Assembly: GCA_946478775.1 (NCBI GenBank)
Contig: CAMLDR010000026.1
Location: 1-31,123, forward strand
Source: an uncultured Flavobacteriales bacterium
GTDB taxonomy: Bacteria > Bacteroidota > Bacteroidia > Flavobacteriales > Crocinitomicaceae
DNA: 31,123 nt
Direction: 5' to 3'
The position numbers were made by a program, and so were the translations under genes. This document shows positions 24,577 through 31,123 of the stretch, one piece after another. Below the pieces are notes generated by a model. It did no database searches. It was not told where the DNA came from and worked only from the letters and a program-made list of their open reading frames with translations. The first letter of the stretch is position 1. Each line of letters opens with the position of its first letter.

Positions 24577-26802
24577 ATGAAGAAAATTACTACAATACTT
24601 GGTTTAGGGGCATTATTGTTGTTTGGTAACAACACAAAAGCTCAAATCATTACTCAAAACTCATTAACTCCCGAAGCACTTGTGCAGAGTGTGCTTGTTG
24701 GGCAAGGAATCGTCGTTTCCAATGTGACGTATAACAACAGCGCAGTAAATGCGCAAACTATCCAGGGAAATGCCTTGTCATTTACCTCAGGCTCTTTTCC
24801 TTTTGCAAACGGTGTTTATATGAGAACGAATGGAGGTCCCGGAACAGTAACTTATGATCAGGACCTTAATGATCTCGCTACAAACAATGTGACAAACGGA
24901 TGTATCATCGAGTTTGATTTTATTCCTTCAGGAGATACCATTTCGTTCCGTTATATGTTTGCATCAGTGGAATATCCTTCTTACGTATGTTCGGGTTTTA
25001 ATGATGTATTTGGATTTTTCATCTCCGGACCCGGGTTTTCAGGTCCATTCATGAACGGTGCTGATAATATTGCCTTGATTCCCGGAGGAACTATTCCTGT
25101 TACGATCAATACAGTGAATTCAGGAACCGCCGGAGTTAATGGAAACGCTGCAACTTGCGCCGCACAAGACCCTAACTGGCAGGCTAATTCTGTTTATTAC
25201 ACAACAACATATGCAAACTCTACAGGATATCCTTATCCCGCAGGTACAGTAGTTATGACAGCAAATGCGAGCGTTCAATGCGGACAGACCTATCACATTA
25301 AACTAGCTATTTCGAATGTAGGTGACACGGGACTTGATTCAGGTGTATATCTGGAGGGATCTTCTTTTTCATCTGAAGCAGTAAATATTGCCGTGGCAAC
25401 TGTAACAGGAGATACTACGGTTATCGAAAACTGTACTGGTGCACAATTTATTTTCTCTCGTCCTCAAACACAATTGGGTGATACATTAATAGTGAATTAC
25501 GATATTGGTGGTACAGCAGTTATGGCTCCTAACACCGGATTTGATTATAATAATTTGCCAAACCCGGTTACATTTTTACCAGGAGAAGATACAATCGTAA
25601 TTACTTTGTTCCCTAATTCAGACGGAATTACTGAAACTCCTGAAACTGTAATTATTACGGCTACAACCATTACTCCATGCGGTGATACCATTATAACCCA
25701 GGGAACGCTTTATATTATTGACGGACCAATATTGCCGATCAATGAATCGGATCCAACTGTTTTCTGTGCCAATGATTCTGTGCCGGTCACCGCTACGGCC
25801 AGTACCGGGTTCCCGCCGTATACCTATTCCTGGTCCTATGCAGGACAAACCGGAACCTCGGCCTTTGTTCCAATTCTTCAGAACGGATCAATCGATTATT
25901 ACGTAACTGCAACCGATCAATGTGGAAATACCGGAACAGATACAATCACGGTTACCATGAACCAAACGCTCGCTATTGATACGATGATGACTTTCCCTGC
26001 TTCTGCATGTACACCGGATGGTGCTGTCAGCGGAATGGGACAAGGAATAACCGGACAACCGTTTTATCATTGGGAAGGACCGAATACTGGCGGACCAAGC
26101 CAGATTGATGCTACCGTAATGCAGAATCTTTCTCCGGGATGGTATGTGTTTACGATTACAGACAATGTGTGTTCGGTGACTGACTCCGTGTTCCTGACAA
26201 GCGAACCGGGACCAATTGCAGACATGGCTTTAAGCTCGATTTCCGGATGTAATCCTTTGAATGTAACCTTTACAAATAACAGTCAGAATGCAACAAATTT
26301 TGAGTGGTATTTCGGGAATGGTAATACGGCGATAGTAAATGACTTGAGTTCTCAATCCCAAACATTCACAGTTTCTGCTGACCAGGTATTGATTGCAATC
26401 AACGGACCTTGCAGAGACACAGCATATGCATCTGTAGCAATTGTAGAATGTGGTTGTACGGATCCGTTAGCGACGAATTATGATCCTACTGCAGTTCAAA
26501 ACGATGGTTCTTGTATTTTCCCTGAGCCTACAGTGATTGTTCCAAATATCTTTACACCAAACGGTGATGCAAATAACGATGTCTTTAAATTGACAACAAC
26601 AAATGCAACAGAAGTTGTTATCAAAATCAACAATCGTTGGGGTAATAATGTGTATGAAGGTTCCGGATTAGATCCTTTCTGGGATGGAAAGATTGATGGA
26701 ACAATTGCCCCTGACGGCGTTTATTTTGTTCAGTATACCGTAAGAGGATTACTTGGAAAAGAAATCACAGGTCAAGGGTTTTTACAACTGATCAGACAAT
26801 AA
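24577..26802 (+). CDS. Secreted choice-of-anchor L protein with T9SS type B tail
   Basis: The protein has 741 residues with signal peptide MKKITTILGLGALLLFGNNTKAQ. Residues about 28-265 form the choice-of-anchor L domain: TPEALVQSVLVGQGIVVSNVTY, GCIIEFDFIPSGDTISFRYMFASVEY, FNDVFGFFISGPG and SGVYLEGSSF. A Calx-beta-like region follows (about 275-382, LPGEDTIVITLFPNSDGITETPETVIIT), then an Ig/SprB-like segment (385-460), a PKD-like domain (about 548-622, SGCNPLNVTFTNNSQNATNFEWYFG), and a short CTDPLATNYDPTAVQNDGSC motif (627-646). The last 87 residues (VPNIFTPNGDANNDVFK ... NRWGNNVYEG ... WDGK ... PDGVYFV) are the gliding-motility-type (type B) T9SS sorting domain. It is most likely a surface or secreted adhesin-type protein; its binding target is unknown. 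It is divergent from the M20 dipeptidase gene. Confidence 0.9.
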   Translation: MKKITTILGLGALLLFGNNTKAQIITQNSLTPEALVQSVLVGQGIVVSNVTYNNSAVNAQTIQGNALSFTSGSFPFANGVYMRTNGGPGTVTYDQDLNDLATNNVTNGCIIEFDFIPSGDTISFRYMFASVEYPSYVCSGFNDVFGFFISGPGFSGPFMNGADNIALIPGGTIPVTINTVNSGTAGVNGNAATCAAQDPNWQANSVYYTTTYANSTGYPYPAGTVVMTANASVQCGQTYHIKLAISNVGDTGLDSGVYLEGSSFSSEAVNIAVATVTGDTTVIENCTGAQFIFSRPQTQLGDTLIVNYDIGGTAVMAPNTGFDYNNLPNPVTFLPGEDTIVITLFPNSDGITETPETVIITATTITPCGDTIITQGTLYIIDGPILPINESDPTVFCANDSVPVTATASTGFPPYTYSWSYAGQTGTSAFVPILQNGSIDYYVTATDQCGNTGTDTITVTMNQTLAIDTMMTFPASACTPDGAVSGMGQGITGQPFYHWEGPNTGGPSQIDATVMQNLSPGWYVFTITDNVCSVTDSVFLTSEPGPIADMALSSISGCNPLNVTFTNNSQNATNFEWYFGNGNTAIVNDLSSQSQTFTVSADQVLIAINGPCRDTAYASVAIVECGCTDPLATNYDPTAVQNDGSCIFPEPTVIVPNIFTPNGDANNDVFKLTTTNATEVVIKINNRWGNNVYEGSGLDPFWDGKIDGTIAPDGVYFVQYTVRGLLGKEITGQGFLQLIRQ

Positions 26803-26816
26803 TTAATATACATCAT

Positions 26817-26858
26817 AAAACACGTAGGGGCGCGATTAATCGCGCCCCTACGTGTTTT
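26817..26858. terminator. Bidirectional palindromic terminator, 42-bp perfect palindrome (family copy 2)
   Basis: The arms 26817-26837 and 26838-26858 are exactly complementary. The 28-base core (half GTAGGGGCGCGATT) is identical to the copy at 17610-17647, while the flanking bases differ (ACAC/GTGT here, ACA/TGT there). It lies between the convergent choice-of-anchor L gene and gpmI with T-runs on both strands, so it can end both transcripts. Confidence 0.8.
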
Positions 26859-26873
26859 TATATTTTCAGAGTT

Positions 26874-28400
26874 TTAATGATTTAATGTCACCAATGTTTT
26901 GCCTTCCATTTCCAAAGGAGCAGCAATACGCATTCTGTCCAGAATTGTAGGAGCTACATCTGCCAGAATTCCTGGTTTCAATCGCATGTGTTCCTGGTTT
27001 GTCACCAAAATTACCGGAACAGGATTCAGTGAATGCGCCGTATTGGGTGATCCGTCCGCATTGAAAGCTACATCTGCATTTCCATGATCGGCAATAATGA
27101 TCAATTCGTAGTTTAATTTAACTGCAAGTTCCACAATTTCTCCCAGGCAGGAATCGACTGTTTCAACGGCTTTTACTATAGCGCTATAAATTCCGGTGTG
27201 GCCAACCATATCCGGATTTGCAAAGTTCAAACAGAAGAAATCCGGTTCGTCTGTTCTTAACTCCTCCAAAATGCGTTCTTTCACTTCCGGAGCACTCATT
27301 TCGGGCTGCAAGTCGTAAGTTGCTACTTTCGGAGATTTCACCAGTATGCGGGATTCACCTTTAAATTCTTTTTCTCTTCCCCCGTTAAAAAAGAAGGTAA
27401 CATGCGGATATTTCTCCGTTTCGGCAATGCGGACCTGTGTTCGGTCCATTTTGCTCAAAATTTCACCAAGAGTATTGTGCAGATTGTCTTTTTCAAAGAT
27501 TGCGTGCACATTTTTAAACTTAGCATCGTAGCGTGTCATGGTGTAGTAATCGATCCGCAAAGGTTTCATTCCATATTCCGGGAAAGATTGTTGCGTTAGG
27601 GCCTGGCTAATTTCTCTCGGGCGATCGGTTCTGAAGTTGAAACAAATGACGGTATCGCCTTCCCGGATAGTTCCTTCGCCGGAATTGCTAACCAAGGGTA
27701 AAATGAATTCGTCCGTAATGTCTTCTTCGTAACTTGCTTCGATTGCTTTTGCGGCATTGGAAAACGGAGTCCCGATCCCCTTTACCATGGCATCGTATGC
27801 AACCTGAATGCGTTCCCAGCGATTGTCGCGATCCATAGCGTAATAACGACCAACGATCGAAGCAATTCTGCCGGTAGAATGTTGCATGTGATCCTCCAGC
27901 TTCTCTATGAAACCTAAACCACTTTTAGGGTCGCAATCCCTTCCGTCAGTAAATGCATGGACCCAAACATTGGTTAAACCGTAGTTTTTGGCCATATCCA
28001 GCAGTGCATGTAAATGTTCCTGCGAACTATGTACACCACCATTGGAAACAAGACCCATGAAATGAACTTTTGTATGGTTCCTGCTTGCTTTCTCAAAGCA
28101 ATCCGTTAAAGTCTGGTTTTTGAAAAACGCACCTTCCCGGATGGATTTATTGATTCGTGTAAGTTCCTGGTAAACCACCCGGCCTGCTCCAATATTTAAA
28201 TGACCTACTTCGGAATTACCCATTTGACCGTCCGGCAGACCAACTGCTTCACCACTGGCTATTAAAGTACTGTTCGGGTATTTCTGAAGCAATGAATCCA
28301 TTACCGGTGTATTTGCGTTGAAAATAGCATCAGCGTTTGATTGGTCACCAAGTCCCCAACCATCTAAAATTAGTAAACCAACTTTTTGATTATTCATCAT
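26874..28400 (-). CDS. gpmI: 2,3-bisphosphoglycerate-independent phosphoglycerate mutase
   Basis: The protein has 508 residues from the ATG at 28400 (MMNNQKVGLLILDGWG), which is the normal length. The upstream in-frame start at 28427 would lie inside the kinase gene and add a nonconserved extension. The enzyme interconverts 3- and 2-phosphoglycerate in glycolysis and gluconeogenesis, using two manganese ions and a phosphoserine. The metal Asp13 (ILDGWGLGD), catalytic Ser63 in GQMGNSEVGHLNIGAGR, HAFTDGRDCDP, CFNFRTDRPREISQAL, NFANPDMVGHTG and IIADHGNADV are all present. Its start overlaps the end of the histidine kinase gene by 11 bases (ATGATGAATAA arrangement), which suggests translational coupling within the purF-kinase-gpmI operon. 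It ends in a bidirectional palindromic terminator. Confidence 0.96.
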   Translation of the reverse strand: MMNNQKVGLLILDGWGLGDQSNADAIFNANTPVMDSLLQKYPNSTLIASGEAVGLPDGQMGNSEVGHLNIGAGRVVYQELTRINKSIREGAFFKNQTLTDCFEKASRNHTKVHFMGLVSNGGVHSSQEHLHALLDMAKNYGLTNVWVHAFTDGRDCDPKSGLGFIEKLEDHMQHSTGRIASIVGRYYAMDRDNRWERIQVAYDAMVKGIGTPFSNAAKAIEASYEEDITDEFILPLVSNSGEGTIREGDTVICFNFRTDRPREISQALTQQSFPEYGMKPLRIDYYTMTRYDAKFKNVHAIFEKDNLHNTLGEILSKMDRTQVRIAETEKYPHVTFFFNGGREKEFKGESRILVKSPKVATYDLQPEMSAPEVKERILEELRTDEPDFFCLNFANPDMVGHTGIYSAIVKAVETVDSCLGEIVELAVKLNYELIIIADHGNADVAFNADGSPNTAHSLNPVPVILVTNQEHMRLKPGILADVAPTILDRMRIAAPLEMEGKTLVTLNH

Positions 28401-29295
28401 AAGGCATTTGTATTTGGAAACATGCACCCGGCCCGTCTGTTTTTAGGAGACGTAGATTTCCACCTAAAGTACGGGCACATTCTTTAGCTATGAATAAGCC
28501 AAGTCCTGTTCCTTTGGTAGTGCGCGTTTCCTCGTTTTCTAAACGATTGAATTTTTTAAACAAAAGATCCTGCTGTTCGATTGGAATTCCTTTTCCGTAG
28601 TCTCTGATCTCAATGGAAATGTACTGATCATTTTCTTTGTAAACAGTCAGGTCCAGTCCTTTTTTCGTATATCCGTATTTGAACCCGTTTTCAATGAGAT
28701 TATTGAGAATATGGGTGAAAATGAGCGGATCCGTTTCCAATTGAACGTCCTCAAAGTCATTCATCCGGATAGATCGATTGAAGCGTTTCTCCTGGATGAG
28801 TATTAACTGGTTCAGGAAATCCTTCAGTGAAATAGAGCTTATTAAACGCGGCATGGCCTGTTGTTCCAGTCTGGAGGCGGTTAAAATTTGTTCTACCAGG
28901 GTTTCCAGCCTGCTTGATTCATCCAACGCTTTTTGGATCAGTTCAATTTGTTTTTCCGGACTTAATTGATGCTTTTGGATGGTCTGTAAGTACAGCTTGG
29001 TTGCCGCAAGCGGTGTTTTTAATTCGTGGGTAACGGAAAGCATGAAATTATTCTGCTGGCGAGCTACCTGCATTTCCTTTTTGATGGAACGTTTTATTTT
29101 CCATAAGCCAAAAAGCAGTAATACCAGGAAGACAGAGCCTTCACCGATAATCATAATAATTCGCTTGGTAATTGCCTGATCCGTGTGCTGAGATGCGCGG
29201 GTCAGGTCAATCAAATGATAACCCCACCAAAGGAATTGGATCAGTACATAAGCACCCAGCAAGTATACAAAAACTGTTGTGGGTTTTTTAAGCAT
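28390..29295 (-). CDS. Membrane sensor histidine kinase without a visible input domain
   Basis: The protein has 301 residues. Two membrane helices (about 8-28 and 46-65) flank a loop of only about 17 residues (DLTRASQHTDQAITKR), so there is essentially no periplasmic sensor domain and no PAS or HAMP domain. The kinase core follows directly: H-box SVTHELKTPLAATK with the phospho-acceptor His90, N-box HILNNLIENGFKYG, G1 DYGKGIPIE, F-box LFKKFNRLE and G2 GTGLGLFIAKE. All catalytic boxes are intact. No response regulator gene lies in the window, so its partner is elsewhere. The gene starts 5 bases after the purF stop and overlaps gpmI by 11 bases. It may sense a membrane property or a partner protein; the signal is unknown. 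Confidence 0.92.
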   Translation of the reverse strand: MLKKPTTVFVYLLGAYVLIQFLWWGYHLIDLTRASQHTDQAITKRIIMIIGEGSVFLVLLLFGLWKIKRSIKKEMQVARQQNNFMLSVTHELKTPLAATKLYLQTIQKHQLSPEKQIELIQKALDESSRLETLVEQILTASRLEQQAMPRLISSISLKDFLNQLILIQEKRFNRSIRMNDFEDVQLETDPLIFTHILNNLIENGFKYGYTKKGLDLTVYKENDQYISIEIRDYGKGIPIEQQDLLFKKFNRLENEETRTTKGTGLGLFIAKECARTLGGNLRLLKTDGPGACFQIQMPYDE

Positions 29296-29300
29296 TTTTC

Positions 29301-31123
29301 TTAGTAAGCTCGTTCGTTTTTGCCTTCAATATAATTAATAAAAGCTTTATTTACGACTTTATTTCCTCCCGGAGTGGGATAATTTCCTGTAAAATACCAA
29401 TCACCTGTATTCCCCGGACAAGCTTTGTGCAGGTCTTCAACTGTCTGATAAACGATGTTTACTTCTGCTTTGATGTTTTCGGGAGTCAGCATTTTTGCTA
29501 TTTGGGCAGAAATTTCTTCCGCTGTAAAAGGAGCATAGATTTCCTTTACATAGTTCACGATCTGCTCTTTTGGCAATTTTTCCTGCTCTTTCGATTTGCG
29601 GTAACATGCATCAATAACATCTTGTCTTCCGCTTTCTTTTAAGAGGGTGATTGCCGCATCAAAAGCAATGAAATCTCCCATTTTTGCCATATCAATTCCG
29701 TAACAATCCGGGTAGCGGATTTGCGGGGCAGATGATACAACGAGAATGCGTTTCGGTTCCAAACGGTCCAGGATCCGTAAAATAGATTGTTTCAGGGTTG
29801 TTCCTCTGACAATGCTATCGTCAATGACTACCAAATTGTCTTTTCCGCGAACAACGGATCCGTAAGTGATATCATAAACCTGTGCAACCATGTCGTCGCG
29901 GGCATCATCCTGTGTAATGAAAGTGCGTGCCTTTGCATCTTTGATTGCAATTTTTTCGATGCGTGCTCTGCGGTTCAGTATTTCTTTCAGTTGTTCCGGG
30001 CTGGGTTTTCCGTCGATAGCGAGTAACTGCTCGTATTTTTGTTCGTTCAGATAATCTTCCAATCCTTTAATCATTCCATAAAAGCTTCCTTCGGCTGTAT
30101 TTGGAATAAAAGAGAAAACCGAATTATCCAGGTCGTAACCAATAGTCTTCAATACGTTCGGAACAACGAAACGGCCTAAATTCTTGCGTTCCGAGTAAAT
30201 ATCGTAATCATTTCCACGGGAGAAATAAATGCGTTCAAAAGAACATTTTGCAGGAGCTTGCGGAGCATTGATCTCTATTTCTGAAACAGTTCCGTTTTTC
30301 TTAATGATCAATGCGTGTCCGGGAGTGAGTTCTTGGATTTGGTCGTACCTTAAGTTGAATGCAGTTTGAATGACCGGTCTTTCGGAAGCAACTACACAAA
30401 CTTCTTCATCTTCGAAATAAAATGCAGGCCTGATCCCGTTCGGATCTCTCAAAACGAACGCATCTCCATGACCGAATAATCCGGCCATTGCATAACCTCC
30501 GTCCCAAACTTCCGAAGACTGTTTCAGGATTTGGGCAATATCAATGTTCTCGGCAACTTTTTGGTAAATGTCGTGACTATTGTAACCCAATGACTGGTAC
30601 TTTTTAACCAGTTCATCGTTAGCCACATCCAGGAAATGCCCTATTTTTTCCAATACGGTCACGGTATCGGATTTTTCTTTCGGGTGCTGGCCAATTTCCA
30701 ATAGTACATCGAATAATTCGTCCACATTGGTGAGGTTAAAATTCCCTGCAACAACCAGGTTTCGGGTAATCCAGTTATTTTGTCTTAAGAATGGATGACA
30801 GCTCTCAATTGAATTCCTACCGAAAGTACCGTATCGTAAATGACCCAAAAAAAGCTCTCCGGTAAATCCGGCATTTTTCTTCAGGTAATGGACATCTTTT
30901 AATAGTTCGGGATTCTCTTCGCCAATCTCATAAAAGCGTTTATTGATGTGATCGAAGATATCCTGGATGGGTTTCGGATCGATGCTTCGGTAGCGCGAAA
31001 TATAACGCTCACCGGGTTCCATGTCTAACTTAATGTTTGCAACACCTGCACCGTCTTGTCCTCGGTTATGTTGCTTTTCCATTAAAAGATGAAGCTTGTT
31101 TAAACCATAAAAAGCCGTTCCGT
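29301..31123 (-). CDS. purF: Amidophosphoribosyltransferase, Bacteroidota-type (5' end beyond window edge)
   Basis: PurF makes 5-phosphoribosylamine from PRPP and glutamine, the first step of purine synthesis. The frame stays open to the right edge: codons upstream of the ATG at 31082 read GTAFYGLNKLHLLMEKQHN, which matches the conserved N-terminal region of this subfamily, so the ATG at 31082 is internal and the N-terminus with the catalytic Cys is outside the window. 606 residues are visible. The glutaminase (Ntn) domain shows EKQHNRGQDGAG, FLGHLRYGTFGRN and AGNFNLTNVDEL. The phosphoribosyltransferase domain has LVVIDDSIVRGTT (PRPP loop) and IRYPDCYGIDMAKMGDFIAF. The protein is about 100 residues longer than E. 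coli PurF (505) even without its start. It is the first visible gene of an operon with a histidine kinase and gpmI. Confidence 0.93.
   Translation of the reverse strand, partial: GTAFYGLNKLHLLMEKQHNRGQDGAGVANIKLDMEPGERYISRYRSIDPKPIQDIFDHINKRFYEIGEENPELLKDVHYLKKNAGFTGELFLGHLRYGTFGRNSIESCHPFLRQNNWITRNLVVAGNFNLTNVDELFDVLLEIGQHPKEKSDTVTVLEKIGHFLDVANDELVKKYQSLGYNSHDIYQKVAENIDIAQILKQSSEVWDGGYAMAGLFGHGDAFVLRDPNGIRPAFYFEDEEVCVVASERPVIQTAFNLRYDQIQELTPGHALIIKKNGTVSEIEINAPQAPAKCSFERIYFSRGNDYDIYSERKNLGRFVVPNVLKTIGYDLDNSVFSFIPNTAEGSFYGMIKGLEDYLNEQKYEQLLAIDGKPSPEQLKEILNRRARIEKIAIKDAKARTFITQDDARDDMVAQVYDITYGSVVRGKDNLVVIDDSIVRGTTLKQSILRILDRLEPKRILVVSSAPQIRYPDCYGIDMAKMGDFIAFDAAITLLKESGRQDVIDACYRKSKEQEKLPKEQIVNYVKEIYAPFTAEEISAQIAKMLTPENIKAEVNIVYQTVEDLHKACPGNTGDWYFTGNYPTPGGNKVVNKAFINYIEGKNERAY

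Noticed and set aside
29301..31082. PurF starting at the ATG at 31082
   Set aside because: Codons upstream of it stay open and read FYGLNKLHLLM, conserved in this family, so the ATG is internal and the gene runs off the window.

Overview
The window looks like chromosomal DNA of a Bacteroidota species, most likely Flavobacteriales (a Fluviicola/Crocinitomicaceae-type genome is my best guess, from protein style only). The evidence is two proteins with type IX secretion C-terminal signals (types A and B), a choice-of-anchor L adhesin-like protein, a lipoprotein MsrA, a dual cyclophilin-FKBP immunophilin, the long Bacteroidota-type PurF, and a promoter -7 element of the TAnnTTTG kind in front of glyS. 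All genes read as ordinary housekeeping or envelope genes. I see no prophage, insertion sequence, CRISPR array, tRNA or rRNA.

Layout. 1-6382 (all minus strand): an envelope block. It holds a beta-lactamase-fold serine hydrolase cut by the left edge, lipB, and a three-gene cassette of two SGNH-hydrolase-like proteins plus an MBOAT acyltransferase. The cassette resembles the AlgI/AlgJ-X logic for O-acylation of an exported polysaccharide. 6560-9210: a thioredoxin-fold YyaL/DUF255 protein converges on a lipoprotein MsrA. 9398-11611: a membrane-anchored PpiD/SurA-like folding factor. 11694-14743: three small predicted outer-membrane beta-barrel proteins, two of them tandem paralogues, then a secreted GH16 glycoside hydrolase. 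14829-15965: an exported protein joining a cyclophilin and an FKBP domain. 16198-17595: a persulfide-dioxygenase-like protein with two rhodanese domains. 17698-19236: glycyl-tRNA synthetase. 19355-22417: a large protein with three DUF4394 repeats and a T9SS type A tail. 22531-24419: an LEA/WHy-type lipoprotein and an M20 dipeptidase. 24577-26802: a choice-of-anchor L protein with a T9SS type B tail. 26874-31123: an operon of purF (5' end beyond the right edge), a small histidine kinase and gpmI, with kinase and gpmI overlapping.

The most unusual non-coding feature is a set of long, perfect, GC-rich palindromes sitting just after stop codons, mostly between convergent genes (8529, 14749, 17610 and 26817). 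Three share one 28-base mould. Two of these have identical cores with different but symmetric flanks, and the third differs from them only by three compensated base-pair changes. This indicates a REP-like or terminator-associated palindrome family under structural constraint or kept symmetric by a repair or copying process. I found no clear multi-gene system that I would call undescribed. The best candidates for follow-up are the palindrome family, the O-acylation cassette, the tandem barrel/GH16 block, and the sensor-less kinase embedded between purine and glycolysis genes.
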